Shown: in pieces, positions 21,220 through 30,397 of the stretch
How positions within the stretch are numbered: position 1 is the first letter of the stretch
Layout: each line of letters begins with the position of its first letter
Notes under the pieces: generated by a model
Seen by the model: only the letters and a program-made list of their open reading frames with translations
Databases searched by the model: none
What the model was told of the DNA's origin: nothing
DNA from: Fuerstiella sp.
GTDB lineage: Bacteria; Planctomycetota; Planctomycetia; Planctomycetales; Planctomycetaceae
Direction of reading: 5' to 3'
NCBI GenBank assembly: GCA_029247265.1
Contig: JAQWLN010000006.1
Coordinates: 1-45,864, forward strand
DNA length: 45,864 nucleotides
Position numbers and translations under genes: made by a program

Positions 21220-22203
21220 ATGGAGCCATTATCGTTTACGCCGCTGCTGAAGCAGATCCGGTGGGGTGGTCGAAAGCTGGGTAGTCTGCTCAATAAGCCG
21301 ATCGCTGCGGCTGATGACTATGCCGAGAGCTGGGAAGTTGCTGACCATGACAGCGGACAGAGCATTGTGGCGAGCGGCACGTTTGCCGGAAAAACGTTGC
21401 GAGAGCTGATTGGTTCACATCGCCACGAGTTGCTGGGTTGCCAGTCGGACATGGCTCAGTTTCCGCTGCTGATCAAGTTTCTTGACGCCAACGACTGGCT
21501 GTCACTGCAGGTTCATCCGAATGACGCGCAGGCGCTAACGTGGAATCCACAGGAAAACGGAAAGACGGAAGCGTGGATTATCGTGGCAGCGGAACCGGAC
21601 AGTATGATCTGTGCCGGTCTTAAGCACGGCGTGACGCGTGACGAATTTCAGCAGCGACTGAATGACGGCAGTATCGAACAATCGTTGCATTTAATTCCGG
21701 CGATTCCTGGTGACTGTATTTATGTGCCTGCTCAGACCGTGCATGCGATCGGGCCGGGGATTGTCCTTGCGGAAGTGCAGCAGCAGAGCAATCTGACTTT
21801 TCGGCTGCATGACTGGGGGCGTGTCGGTGCGGACGGCAAGCCGAGGGAAATCCACGTCGAAGAGTCTCTGGCCTGCATTGACTTCGATCGAGGTCCCGTG
21901 GATCCCATCGTGCCCGCCGAACAGGTCACCGCCGATTATCGGCTTGAGGAACTCGTTCGCTGCGATTACTTCGTCATCCACCGACACCACAGCGTGACGG
22001 CATTCGAATTGAAGTTGGACGACCGTTTTCGAATTGTGATGGTACTCGACGGCCACACGGAAGTCAGAACGAAATTCGGAACGCTGGCTCTGGCAAAGGG
22101 AGAGACGCTGCTGCTGCCGGCATCTCTGGGGCAGGCCGACTTTATCCCGTCCTCCAGCATGACCCTGCTTGAGATCCAGGCTCCCGACAGCGTTTCACGC
22201 TGA
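21220..22203 (+). CDS. manA: Mannose-6-phosphate isomerase, class I
   Basis: The 327-residue cupin enzyme interconverts mannose-6-phosphate and fructose-6-phosphate. The start at 21220 was chosen because family similarity begins at once with LSFTPLLKQIRWGGRKLGS and a GGAAAGAAG stretch lies just before the ATG. The frame is open further upstream, but that part overlaps the larA-like gene. Zinc-site segments are visible: LQVHPND near 97, GKTEAW near 115, and QTVHAIGPG near 178. The short form fits the Bacillus-type class. It lies 25 bases after the larA-like gene on the same strand. Its product feeds mannose into glycolysis or supplies mannose-6-phosphate for surface glycans. Confidence 0.92.
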   Translation: MEPLSFTPLLKQIRWGGRKLGSLLNKPIAAADDYAESWEVADHDSGQSIVASGTFAGKTLRELIGSHRHELLGCQSDMAQFPLLIKFLDANDWLSLQVHPNDAQALTWNPQENGKTEAWIIVAAEPDSMICAGLKHGVTRDEFQQRLNDGSIEQSLHLIPAIPGDCIYVPAQTVHAIGPGIVLAEVQQQSNLTFRLHDWGRVGADGKPREIHVEESLACIDFDRGPVDPIVPAEQVTADYRLEELVRCDYFVIHRHHSVTAFELKLDDRFRIVMVLDGHTEVRTKFGTLALAKGETLLLPASLGQADFIPSSSMTLLEIQAPDSVSR

Positions 22204-22337
22204 CTTGTGGCCGCGAAAGTCGGTTTTCGACAGCCGTTCTGTAATGCCCGCGAGCCAACAGCGTTTACGACAATAAGTATACTGCTCTGGATTGTTACAA
22301 GCGCAAGCTCTGCACCAGTCCTCGGTCGGGGAGGACG

Positions 22338-24119
22338 TCACGGCATCGGAATCGTCTGCAGTAGCGCTTTAACACGCGCGCGTTCCGGGTTTTCTTCGAT
22401 GTCTGCGTCCTGCAGTATTTGTCGGGCATCCTCATGGCGTTCCTGAACCAGCAATGCGAGTGCCTGATTGGACATTGATGCGAATTTCCAGCGACCGTCC
22501 GGATACTGTCGACGGTAATTCACCAGAGTCGTGATGGCTGCACCAGCTTCTCCTCTGTCAAGTTGGCACATGGCGGTCCAGTACATAGCGTCCCCCATGG
22601 AACTCTGATTAACCTCGCGGATAAGCTCAGGGAATGGAAAGGCCACCACCGGAGGGAAACCAAATTCTTTCTGAACTTCATCGGGTACGCGTACGCGCAG
22701 AGAGTCCTGCATACTGGCGATGCGTATCTGCTGAAGTTGCTGGATCACACCTGTGCCGAGACCGCCCATGATCTGCTGAATTCGTCCTTTCAGCAGTCGT
22801 TTAGACGGTTTGCCGAACATGTCTTCGCTGGATTCCATTATCTTTGCAAAATTCTTCATCAGACGTTCCTGAACAAGACGTCGCCGTTCCTCCGGAGGCA
22901 GTGCTTCAGGAACGGTCGTCATTTCCTCCGTGCTTTCTGCCAGGTAGTCCGTGCGTTCGAACGGAGCGTCAAACGGCCGCATGAGTGTCGCGTACTGCTT
23001 TTGTTCGTCTTCTGTGCGTGACAGAGAGGCGGTCGTCCGATTTTCCGGGTAGTTCCAGATCGAAATGTTGCCTGGCGTCCACGTGCCACTGCCGGCAGCG
23101 ACGATTCGATCAACCAGAGGCAGGATTTCCGAAACGCCGCCCGTCAGTTCCTCATACAGAATCGCTGCGTCGGTCGCGGAAAGCTGTTCCTGAAGCAGCA
23201 GCATTCGTGGAGCAAAGGCCGCAGTCTGCGCTACCAGCCGGACCGACGAATCCTTCCACCGCTCATGCGTTGATAATGTTTGCAACGTGGCTGTTTTTGT
23301 ATTCAGTAAATCGGGCATTTCACCATCGGTTATCGGCAGACCTGATACGACATCGAACAGAAGCCCGCGATTGTTCAGTATGACGGCGATGATCCATTGG
23401 GCCGACGCAAGTTGCCCACCCGTCGTCGGTTCGCTGTCCGTCGTCACGATGACCGCATCGACCCGCTGCTGACGCAATGCTTCGGCGAAAACCCATGCTC
23501 TGTCCTCGGCCGTTCCGCGGCCCGTCAGCATTACGTCAAACAGTCCCAGTGTGACTCGTTCCTCGTCCAGCGGTTGCAGACTGATGTTGCGCACAATCCA
23601 GTCGAAGATGGCAAGGACCTGTGCTTCTGTCCGGTCGACGTCGCCGGACTCGGCAGTGCGTTCAACAATGGATCGCGTCAGTTCCCTCAACACCCAGCAG
23701 TCACGAATATAGGCCGCGTCGCTGGCAGTATAGATCCCCGCCGATGCAAATCGCTGAGCGTTCGCGTCAAGCATCTGCAATGCCGCTTCGTCCAGCTTCA
23801 TTTCGCGCATTGCGTCAGCGCCACACGACTTAATCCACGAGTTCAGGCCACTGACGGTCCGTTCGGGGTTTGCCTGCAGCGCAAAACCTTCAGGTTCAAA
23901 TCTCCGAATCGCCGCGGAAAGCCTGTTGCGACACTTTTCTCCGACGGTCTCTTTTGCCTTGACGTCAGTCGTATGGCTGACCGGCTGACTTTTTGATCCG
24001 CCACAACCGATGACGCTTATCGCCATGACCACAAGGCCGAACGTCCGGGCGATGGTGGTGGCCCCCGGGCAGCCATGATGTCGGACGAAATGTCTTGTTG
24101 TTTTGCTGAACAGAATCAT
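22338..24119 (-). CDS. Probable lipoprotein of unknown function
   Basis: The 593-residue product (from ATG 24119) has an N-terminal hydrophobic segment ending in a lipobox-like SVIGC-GG at about residue 39, so lipid anchoring is likely. The frame is open upstream to a TTG at 24182, which would make an unusually long signal region. The middle (about 140-260) has DWIVRNISLQPLD and RAWVFAEALRQQRVDAVIV, which resembles the transglutaminase-like fold of many planctomycete lipoproteins, but I cannot identify a full Cys-His-Asp triad. The C-terminal 100 residues look like TPR helices (MYWTAMCQLDRGEAGAAI, NQALALLVQERHEDARQIL). The function is unknown. It is convergent with manA, and kdsA lies just upstream on the same strand. 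Confidence 0.72.
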   Translation of the reverse strand: MILFSKTTRHFVRHHGCPGATTIARTFGLVVMAISVIGCGGSKSQPVSHTTDVKAKETVGEKCRNRLSAAIRRFEPEGFALQANPERTVSGLNSWIKSCGADAMREMKLDEAALQMLDANAQRFASAGIYTASDAAYIRDCWVLRELTRSIVERTAESGDVDRTEAQVLAIFDWIVRNISLQPLDEERVTLGLFDVMLTGRGTAEDRAWVFAEALRQQRVDAVIVTTDSEPTTGGQLASAQWIIAVILNNRGLLFDVVSGLPITDGEMPDLLNTKTATLQTLSTHERWKDSSVRLVAQTAAFAPRMLLLQEQLSATDAAILYEELTGGVSEILPLVDRIVAAGSGTWTPGNISIWNYPENRTTASLSRTEDEQKQYATLMRPFDAPFERTDYLAESTEEMTTVPEALPPEERRRLVQERLMKNFAKIMESSEDMFGKPSKRLLKGRIQQIMGGLGTGVIQQLQQIRIASMQDSLRVRVPDEVQKEFGFPPVVAFPFPELIREVNQSSMGDAMYWTAMCQLDRGEAGAAITTLVNYRRQYPDGRWKFASMSNQALALLVQERHEDARQILQDADIEENPERARVKALLQTIPMP

Positions 24120-24271
24120 ACGGACACGGAATCTGAATAGAGAATCAATGATGGGCAGAAACGCGAATGCTGTTTCTGACAATGTTGTTGTTTTGTCTTG
24201 CGCGGCGCGCCCATACGTCGCTGTTGAGAAAAAAGGCCAGAGGTTTGAATCAGCCTGAGGGCAGACATGGG

Positions 24272-25111
24272 TCAGCCGGATATCGATAAAATAGTTTCAC
24301 GCAATGCGGTCAATTGCTGCACCAATCCTTCAAACTGAGTAAGAGGAACCATGTTTGGCCCGTCGCTCTTCGCATTGTCCGGATCCGGGTGGGTCTCAAA
24401 GAACACTGCATCGCATCCCACCGCCACAGCAGCTCGAGCCAACGGTGCGACCATCTCTCGCTGTCCCCCGGTCGTGGTACCTCCGGGTGTCTGAACGCTG
24501 TGCGTCGCGTCGAAGACAACCGGAACACTAAATGACTTCATAATGGGAATACACCGGAAATCATTGACCAAACGCCCATAACCGAATGTGGTGCCACGTT
24601 CCGTCAGCAGCACACTGCGCAGACCGCGAGCCTCGCATTTGCGTACGGCGTGAATCGTATCTTCGGGGGCAACGAACTGTGGTTTCTTCACATTTACACA
24701 GATATTTCTGGCTACTGCGGCGTCAGCAGCAGCCACCAGGAGATCGGTTTGCCGAGCCAGAAATGCCGGAATCTGCAGGATAGAACACACTTCCGCACAC
24801 GGGGCCGCCTGCGCGGATTCGTGAATATCCGTCGTCGTGGGCAGGCCAGTGACGTCCTTCACCTTCTCCAGCAGTTTCAGGCCTTCGTGCAGTCCGGGGC
24901 CGCGATAGCTATCGACGCTGGTACGATTGGCCTTGTCGAAGCTGGCCTTGAATACGATCTGCAGATTGTGCTGGTCACGCAGCTCGGCCAGTCGTTCAGC
25001 CACCTGCATGACCAGGGCTTCTGACTCCATCACACAGGGGCCACCGATTAACAGCAGTGGCTGTCCGCTGCCGACCCTGTAGTCCCCGATACTTACAATG
25101 TTATCCGTCAC
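24272..25111 (-). CDS. kdsA: 3-deoxy-8-phosphooctulonate synthase (KdsA)
   Basis: The 279-residue enzyme condenses phosphoenolpyruvate with arabinose-5-phosphate to Kdo-8-phosphate, a precursor of lipopolysaccharide inner core. Family motifs include [10 protein letters not shown] near 23, [12 protein letters not shown] near 54, [42 protein letters not shown] and [17 protein letters not shown]. The Cys in GGPCVMESE marks the metal-dependent class; the metal-independent E. coli type has Asn there. I chose the GTG at 25111 with GGAG a few bases upstream, because homologues begin at this point. The frame is open to 25168 but without family similarity. The gene indicates a Gram-negative type outer membrane with Kdo-containing lipid. 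Confidence 0.94.
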   Translation of the reverse strand: MTDNIVSIGDYRVGSGQPLLLIGGPCVMESEALVMQVAERLAELRDQHNLQIVFKASFDKANRTSVDSYRGPGLHEGLKLLEKVKDVTGLPTTTDIHESAQAAPCAEVCSILQIPAFLARQTDLLVAAADAAVARNICVNVKKPQFVAPEDTIHAVRKCEARGLRSVLLTERGTTFGYGRLVNDFRCIPIMKSFSVPVVFDATHSVQTPGGTTTGGQREMVAPLARAAVAVGCDAVFFETHPDPDNAKSDGPNMVPLTQFEGLVQQLTALRETILSISG

Positions 25112-25203
25112 AGAATCTCCGCCCGATGCTACGCGCCGGAATCGAACTGACCAGGACACAACTGACATGTTCTGAGAAATCAGCCAACGATTGATCGATA
25201 AGT

Positions 25204-26634
25204 TTACACGCGGACAGCTTCCGCGTCACCGTCAAGCTCGCTGCTGTATCGTTGGCGGACTGGTTCGATCTGTTCTGCGATAAATGCGTCGATCTGCTGC
25301 GGGGCGCGACCAATGTATTTGCGGGCGTCCAGAGCTCCCGCCAGATCAATGCCTGTGAACCCATCGTCTTTTTGCAGTCGACTGATCAGGTCGTTGGGCA
25401 GTCCCTGCTGTTTCACCTCAGCCGCCGCCGCCTGGCTGTGAACTCGGATACGTTCGTGCAGATCCTGACGGTCGCCCCCGGCCTTTACGCCTGCCATCAA
25501 GATTTCTTCCGTCGCCATAAACGGCAATTCTTCGTTCAGGTGTTTCTCGATGGTTTTCGGATAGACGACCATGCCGTCGGTGATATTGCGATACAGAATC
25601 AAACACGCATCGATCGCCAGAAATGCCTGCGGCACAGCCAGTCTTCGAATCGCGCTGTCATCCAGCGTGCGCTCCATCCACTGAGTTGCCATGGTGGCAT
25701 CGCTGCCGGCCTGCAGACTCATTGCAAACCTGGCCAGAGCACACACTCGTTCACTTCTCATGGGGTTGCGTTTGTAGGCCATCGCGGAGGAACCGATTTG
25801 TTTCTTTTCAAACGGCTCTTCCAGTTCTTTCTTGTGCTGCAAAATGCGAATATCACTGCCGGCTTTGTGGCACGACTGTCCAATTCCATTCAATGTCGCC
25901 ATAACCTGCGAATCAAATTTTCGGGAGTACGTCTGACCAGTGACTGCGTGTCGAGCGGTGAAGCCCATCTTTTCTGTGACCAGCTGATCCAGCTTTTCGA
26001 CTTGGGCGTGATCACCGTCAAACAGGCTCAGAAACGTGGCTTGAGTTCCCGTGGTACCCTTGACGCCTCGAAAACGAATCGTGTCGATGCGGTGTTCCAG
26101 TTCCTCCAGGTCCAGCAGCAGGTCCCAGCACCACAAGGTTGCTCGCTTTCCCACGGTCGTCGGTTGCGCGGCCTGAAGATGAGTGAAGCCCAGGCAGGGC
26201 AGGTCGCGGTACTCGACCGCGAATTTCGCCAGTTGATCAATCACCTGAACCAGTCGCCGTCGCACGACCAGCAGACTTTGTTTGATCTGCAGCAACTCAG
26301 AGTTGTCCGTCACAAAACAGCTGGTGGCTCCCAGGTGAATGATGGGTTTGGCAGCGGGGCATTGAGTTCCCCATGTTTCCACGTGAGCCATCACGTCGTG
26401 ACGACGTTCCAGTTCAAACTTTGCGGCCAGATCAAAGTCGATGTCATCGACCGTGGCACTCATGTCTGACAGTTGCTCATCCGTGATCGGCAGTCCCAGT
26501 TCCTGCTCAGATTCCGCCAGAGCCAGCCAGAGTCGACGCCACGTGGAGTGCTTCGTCTGTGCCGACCAGATGCCAGCCATTTCGCGGGACGCGTAACGTG
26601 TGATCAACGGGTTTTCATAGATGTCGTGAGACAA
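25204..26634 (-). CDS. purB: Adenylosuccinate lyase (PurB)
   Basis: The 476-residue enzyme catalyses two fumarate-releasing steps in purine synthesis (SAICAR to AICAR and adenylosuccinate to AMP). The lyase-superfamily signature [16 protein letters not shown] is at about 280-295. [13 protein letters not shown] near 104 and [16 protein letters not shown] near 150 carry the conserved active-site residues. The length is typical of the longer, eukaryote-like PurB subgroup rather than the ~430-residue B. subtilis type. The start is the ATG at 26634. It lies about 90 bases upstream of kdsA on the same strand, with no obvious functional link. Confidence 0.95.
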   Translation of the reverse strand: MSHDIYENPLITRYASREMAGIWSAQTKHSTWRRLWLALAESEQELGLPITDEQLSDMSATVDDIDFDLAAKFELERRHDVMAHVETWGTQCPAAKPIIHLGATSCFVTDNSELLQIKQSLLVVRRRLVQVIDQLAKFAVEYRDLPCLGFTHLQAAQPTTVGKRATLWCWDLLLDLEELEHRIDTIRFRGVKGTTGTQATFLSLFDGDHAQVEKLDQLVTEKMGFTARHAVTGQTYSRKFDSQVMATLNGIGQSCHKAGSDIRILQHKKELEEPFEKKQIGSSAMAYKRNPMRSERVCALARFAMSLQAGSDATMATQWMERTLDDSAIRRLAVPQAFLAIDACLILYRNITDGMVVYPKTIEKHLNEELPFMATEEILMAGVKAGGDRQDLHERIRVHSQAAAAEVKQQGLPNDLISRLQKDDGFTGIDLAGALDARKYIGRAPQQIDAFIAEQIEPVRQRYSSELDGDAEAVRV

Positions 26635-27089
26635 TGATCCGGACTTTCAAATGCACGAGAAATGGAAATCATCGCAGTTCCATGCAGACTACGACCGGTG
26701 ACGTTCATCATTTTCGTGGTTTCTGCGGTGACCGCCAACCACGCTGTGCAGGAATCCGGAATCCGAGAGAATTCGCGCCGATTTGAGGTAGATCCGCACG
26801 ATGCGCTGAATCAGCGTCCCCACGACGTAGAAATCGGAGTCCTCGGCCGAGGCTGGACGCCCCCAGCTGGGTAGCCCAGGTTGCTGTGCGACCTTCGGGT
26901 GCCGCAGGCACAGGAGGCTGCGTTGGAGGAATTTCTGGTAATCGACGTTGTAGCCACAGGGCCTCCTGTGGCTTCGCAACACGGGCTGCAAGCAACCAAT
27001 GCCACCCCGGGCGGTATTGCATCGGCCCGGGAACTACCCCGGCAAGCGGGGTGGCGGCATGATCACGAATCCGCAGACGGAAACGGTGT
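26635..27089. other. Intergenic region with several perfect hairpins
   Basis: These 455 bases follow the last gene of the BMC operon and precede purB, both read leftward. A perfect 8-bp stem with a 4-base loop (GCCACAGG...CCTGTGGC) is at 26953-26972, and a 6-bp stem (ACCCCG-GCAAG-CGGGGT) is at 27036-27052. The second is only 38 bases past the mdh stop and may help end BMC-operon transcripts, but it lacks a T-run in that direction. Open frames of about 100 codons here show low-complexity translations and no family features. The region may hold a short repeated element of the genome, which I cannot confirm from one window. Confidence 0.5.
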
Positions 27090-28019
27090 CTAGCCGTTCA
27101 TCACCTTCGCGACGGTTTCACGCAGCACATTGCCGCTCTTGACCAGCGCGGTCTTTTCTTTGCTCCACAGGTCCACTTCGATGTGGCTCTTGACTCCGCT
27201 GCGTCCGACGATTGTGGGAACGGAAAGACACACGTCCTGGATGCCGTAGGCCCCATTCTGAAGTGAGCTGACCGGGAGAATTCGGTCGTCGTCCAGAGCG
27301 ATACTGTGCACGACGTCTGCGATGGAAACGCCCACAGCAAATCCCGCTCCGCCCTTTTTCTTGATGACTTCAGCGCCACTGCCACGAGTTTTCTTTTCCA
27401 CTTCTGCAATGACCGACGGCGTTACGCCGGGGTATTTATCAAGCGGCAGATTGGCGATCTGAGCGGCCGACCAGATCGGCACCATGCTGTCGCCGTGTTC
27501 ACCAAAGATTGTGACGTTGACCTGTGTTGCCGGGACATCCAGGCGAAGAGCCAGCATGCTGCGAAGTCGGGTTGTGTCCAGGACCGTACCCAGACCGATA
27601 ACCTGACTCGCCGGCAACGACAGTTCGTCCATCGCAAGGTATGTCAGCACGTCAACGGGATTGGACACGACGAAAACAATGGCATCCTTCTTCAGGCCGT
27701 GGCTCTTGACGTCCGTAAGAATGTTGCGGAACAGGGCCACGTTACGATTAATCAGGTCCAGTCGGCTTTCGTCGGGTTTGCGTCGAAGTCCAGCAGTAAT
27801 GACGACAACGTCGCTGTCGGTCACCTGTTCTGTGCCGCCGGCCGTGATCTTCTGTGGAGCCATGATGGAGGCTCCGTGGATGAGATCCAGAGCCTGGCCT
27901 TCGCACAGTTCGGTGTTCACATCGACCAGAGCAATTTCTTTGACGATGCCGCCCGCCTGCAGAGCAAAACCTGCACACGAACCAACCAGTCCACCACCAC
28001 CAATTATGCTGACTTTCAT
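27090..28019 (-). CDS. mdh: Malate/lactate-type dehydrogenase of the BMC operon
   Basis: The 309-residue NAD enzyme begins with the Rossmann motif SIIGGGGLVGSCAG (residues 4-17). It has AGLRRKPDESRLDLINRN near 78, VSNPVDVLTYLA near 118, and the catalytic IFGEHGDSMVP near 173. The specificity position in the loop (second R of LRRKP) is Arg, as in malate dehydrogenases, where lactate dehydrogenases have Gln. It is the last gene of the BMC operon. In PVM-type loci this enzyme is proposed to rebalance NAD/NADH for the aldehyde dehydrogenase; the true substrate is not established. It has no N- or C-terminal extension resembling an encapsulation peptide, so it may act outside the shell. Confidence 0.9.
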   Translation of the reverse strand: MKVSIIGGGGLVGSCAGFALQAGGIVKEIALVDVNTELCEGQALDLIHGASIMAPQKITAGGTEQVTDSDVVVITAGLRRKPDESRLDLINRNVALFRNILTDVKSHGLKKDAIVFVVSNPVDVLTYLAMDELSLPASQVIGLGTVLDTTRLRSMLALRLDVPATQVNVTIFGEHGDSMVPIWSAAQIANLPLDKYPGVTPSVIAEVEKKTRGSGAEVIKKKGGAGFAVGVSIADVVHSIALDDDRILPVSSLQNGAYGIQDVCLSVPTIVGRSGVKSHIEVDLWSKEKTALVKSGNVLRETVAKVMNG

Positions 28020-28036
28020 AGTTCCCGTTCCTCTTT

Positions 28037-28051
28037 GCCGGCAGGGCCGGC
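28037..28051. repeat. Short hairpin between aldolase and dehydrogenase genes
   Basis: GCCGGC-AGG-GCCGGC forms a 6-bp stem with a 3-base loop, just upstream of the mdh start. It has the same size as the other hairpins in this operon's spacers but a different stem sequence. Confidence 0.5.
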
Positions 28052-28132
28052 GATCGCGTTAGGTTAGTTATACAGGTATCGAACGGCAGTGACGGTTCGA
28101 CAGTTTGACTCACTCGACGAAGGAAGGTCCCT

Positions 28133-29017
28133 TTATTTGCCCAGTGCTGCCAGCACCTGGCTGGTGATCATTTGAACCAGGTCCTCGTTGGCCGCTGGCT
28201 GAGTGTCACACGCGGTGCCACATGGTTCCTGCAGGTATCCCGGATAGTCCGGGGATTTTGCAATCGAACGCTGAACCGGAATGTTTTCCTTGTAACCTTC
28301 GCGAAACGCGCTGTTGCCGCACAGGTCACAGTCTTCGTTGTGGAAACGTGGATCGTCAAAGCCCAGTTTCTTCTTCAGGTCCAGCAGTTCGCGATTTTTC
28401 TGTTCAGGAAGGTATTCCACATTTCCCAGTTGATGAGACAGCAGCAGAATCTTGCAATAGGCGTCCAGGATTTCTGTCTTCCAGTAGGCGTCCGTCACGT
28501 CCTTTCCAAAGCTGACGGTCCCGTGATTCTTAAGAATGATGGTATTCGTTGACTTCAGAAACGGAGTCACGGTCTGAGCAAAACGCTGATCGCCCGGAGT
28601 TTCGTAAGGAGCGATGGGAACTTCTCCCATGAAGATTTCAACTTCCGGCAGGATACACTGCGGAATTGCCTCGCCAGCGACGGCAAAGGCTGTGGCGTGC
28701 GGTGGATGACAGTGCACGACGGACTTAACGTCTGGTCGCTGCCGCATGATTTCCAGGTGCAGCAGCACTTCGCTGGTGCGTTTGCGAGTGCCCGCGATTT
28801 GGTCGCCATTCATATCCACCGCACAGATGTCTTCCGGCGTCATGAAACCTTTGCAGATCATTGTGGGTGAACACAGAACTTCATTCTCGCCGACTCGAAT
28901 GCTGATGTTGCCGTCATTGGCAGCGGCAAAGCCCTTGTTGTACACACGCCGGCCGATTTCGCAGATCTCTTCCTTGAGTGCTCGGTCGTTGATTCCGCTG
29001 TTCCATTTGTTAGCCAT
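28133..29017 (-). CDS. Class II aldolase (fuculose/rhamnulose-phosphate type) with C-terminal encapsulation peptide
   Basis: The 294-residue product is a class II (zinc) aldolase. It has AANDGNISIRV near 33-43, the phosphate-binding segment SPTMICKGF near 51, VVHCHPPHATAF near 99-110 with the zinc-ligand His pair, and a later His in LKNHGTVSFG near 161. In PVM microcompartments this enzyme cleaves L-fuculose- or L-rhamnulose-1-phosphate to dihydroxyacetone phosphate and L-lactaldehyde. After the catalytic core, a Cys-containing linker (about 225-275) leads to a final amphipathic helix (EDLVQMITSQVLAAL), which looks like a BMC encapsulation peptide. Together with the operon context this marks it as the signature cargo enzyme. 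Which sugar is used cannot be read from the sequence. Confidence 0.93.
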   Translation of the reverse strand: MANKWNSGINDRALKEEICEIGRRVYNKGFAAANDGNISIRVGENEVLCSPTMICKGFMTPEDICAVDMNGDQIAGTRKRTSEVLLHLEIMRQRPDVKSVVHCHPPHATAFAVAGEAIPQCILPEVEIFMGEVPIAPYETPGDQRFAQTVTPFLKSTNTIILKNHGTVSFGKDVTDAYWKTEILDAYCKILLLSHQLGNVEYLPEQKNRELLDLKKKLGFDDPRFHNEDCDLCGNSAFREGYKENIPVQRSIAKSPDYPGYLQEPCGTACDTQPAANEDLVQMITSQVLAALGK

Positions 29018-29036
29018 TGTTCTTTTCTTTCTATAG

Positions 29037-29084
29037 GTCAGACAGTGCCTGACGATTTTAATTTCGTGTCAGGCGCTGCCTGAC
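29037..29084. repeat. Pair of GTCAGGC-NNN-GCCTGAC hairpins
   Basis: Two 17-base palindromes lie 14 bases apart in the spacer between the BMC-P gene and the aldolase gene. The one at 29037-29053 has a single mismatch in its stem. The one at 29068-29084 is perfect (GTCAGGC-GCT-GCCTGAC). The same element recurs at 31913, 31941 and 32956. Confidence 0.8.
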
Positions 29085-29133
29085 TTGCTCGTTTCGTAGT
29101 CAACGCTGGTCTGCTGACCGCGTCGGTTTCCAT

Positions 29134-29421
29134 TCACGTCCCTGCGATATTCACATTGTCCAGTATCGCTGCGTTGTAGGCGTCGATCGGCTTTGTGTCC
29201 GGATGAAACGGAGCCGCCGCTTCAGCACTTTCACTGACCGCCATCAGGCTGCCATCACCGGCACCCAGTTCATCAAGTATCACGATTGGTTCGGTCCTCC
29301 CGGATTCTTTTCCGCACAATCCGTCGTGCATCAGCGGCACAGCCACCTTCCATGAGGCTCCGTCCAGAGTCGAGTGCCACTTCGACAGAGTGACTTTGCC
29401 GATGCATTCCATGATTCTCAT
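29134..29421 (-). CDS. BMC-P shell vertex protein (EutN/CcmL family), copy 1
   Basis: The 95-residue product is a pentameric BMC vertex protein. It starts MRIMECIGKVTLSKWH, which has the family's N-terminal beta-strand motif. It continues with IVILDELGAGDGSLMAVSE (about 46-64, the conserved DxxGAGxG turn), and ends DAYNAAILDNVNI, the usual C-terminal strand. Pentamers of this family cap the vertices of the polyhedral shell. The ATG at 29421 overlaps the stop of the preceding unknown gene by four bases (ATGA), so the two are translationally coupled. The frame is open further upstream, but that part overlaps the neighbour. It is one of three BMC-P genes in the operon. Confidence 0.93.
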   Translation of the reverse strand: MRIMECIGKVTLSKWHSTLDGASWKVAVPLMHDGLCGKESGRTEPIVILDELGAGDGSLMAVSESAEAAAPFHPDTKPIDAYNAAILDNVNIAGT

Positions 29422-30092
29422 CGAACACCTCCTGTGAGTTCTTTCCAGTCTGCCGGAGTGACGCTGCTGGCCGTCGTCATCTGCTGAAACAGTCGACGCA
29501 GTTCGGTGAACGTCCAGCCGTTCGAATCCAGGCAGATCACCTGAGGATTCATGGCACTGACCAGCAGGTCCATGTCTGTCGTCTGAGTCACAACGGCCGC
29601 TCGCAGGCTGGTGTTGCGATTCATCACGCATGCCGTAATCGACGGTTGTCGTCCACAGCACGCGACCGGATGACTGGCTGCCACTTTTTCTGCTTCTGTG
29701 GCGGCTTCGAATTCACAGCCGGCAACGACAATATTCCAGTTCACTGCGGCGGCCGCTGACGCCGCAGTTGAGCAGTCGCCGACGGATATCAGAGAGCCTG
29801 TCGTCGCGGATGCTGATGGCAATCCGCTGCTGATGCTGACGGCGTGCCGTCGAATATAGTCGTGGCCGGAAGGAGTGATGATCGCTCCTGCCGGAATCGC
29901 AAGGCTGTGGCCGGCGGCGCCCGCCGCAGCCAGCGTGTCCTCTGTGATGACTTTCTGCTGCAGCACGGCCACCGGTGCGGTCGAGGTGTCGACGCTGGTG
30001 TTTCGGGCAGCGGTGCTCACAACGCCACGTGCGTGAAGTTCACGCAGTACGCTTTGTGTGATTGCCTCGATTTGCTGGCTGTTGAAAGTCAT
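29418..30092 (-). CDS. Unknown BMC-associated protein with N-terminal encapsulation-like helix
   Basis: The 224-residue product has no firm family assignment. Residues 3-20 (NSQQIEAITQSVLRELHA) form an amphipathic helix like the encapsulation peptides of the neighbouring PduL and aldehyde dehydrogenase, followed by a Ser/Thr/Ala-rich linker. Residues about 48-88 (VITEDTLAAAG, IPAGAIITPSGHDYIR) resemble the start of EutQ/EutT-type proteins. The C-terminal half (LRAAVVTQTTDMDLLVSAMNPQVICLD) has a faint likeness to the RpiB/LacA sugar-phosphate isomerase fold. Both likenesses are by eye and weak. The frame extends upstream to 30122, but the ATG at 30092 starts the helix. It is coupled to the downstream BMC-P gene by an ATGA overlap, supporting a role in the lumen. 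Confidence 0.75.
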   Translation of the reverse strand: MTFNSQQIEAITQSVLRELHARGVVSTAARNTSVDTSTAPVAVLQQKVITEDTLAAAGAAGHSLAIPAGAIITPSGHDYIRRHAVSISSGLPSASATTGSLISVGDCSTAASAAAAVNWNIVVAGCEFEAATEAEKVAASHPVACCGRQPSITACVMNRNTSLRAAVVTQTTDMDLLVSAMNPQVICLDSNGWTFTELRRLFQQMTTASSVTPADWKELTGGVR

Positions 30093-30121
30093 AGGTTTCT
30101 GTTGTTTGATGTGGCCGTGCA

Positions 30122-30391
30122 TCAGATCGTGTTCTGGTCGTCAATAATGCCCTGTACCGCATAACGTATCGGACAGTCATTGCGTCCGACCATGCCTCGA
30201 ATACTCTTGCCGTCACTGGTGAAGAACACCATCTCGCCGTTGCCCGCTCCCAGACGGTCGATCGCCAGAAACGGGAAGCCGTCTGCTTCGTTGTTGATGT
30301 CTACCGGCTGCAGGGCAACCAGACGCCACCCGTCCAGTGAAGGATGCTTCACTGTGGCAGTTGCGTTTCCGATGACTTTTGCGGCCTGCAT
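30122..30391 (-). CDS. BMC-P shell vertex protein (EutN/CcmL family), copy 2
   Basis: The 89-residue product starts MQAAKVIGNATATVKHPSLDGW, has FLAIDRLGAGNGEMVFFTSDG at about 40-60 with the family's glycine turn, and ends IRYAVQGIIDDQNTI. These are the usual three segments of BMC pentamer proteins. It differs clearly from the other two copies in the operon, so the three paralogues may occupy distinct vertices or assemble with different partners. It lies between the aldehyde dehydrogenase and the unknown cargo-like gene. Confidence 0.94.
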   Translation of the reverse strand: MQAAKVIGNATATVKHPSLDGWRLVALQPVDINNEADGFPFLAIDRLGAGNGEMVFFTSDGKSIRGMVGRNDCPIRYAVQGIIDDQNTI

Positions 30392-30397
30392 GTTTGA

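Noticed and set aside
26689..27022. Open frames of about 100 codons between mdh and purB
   Set aside because: Several frames on both strands are open at once, translations are rich in Arg, Ser and Pro, and they overlap hairpins; this looks like repeat or non-coding DNA.
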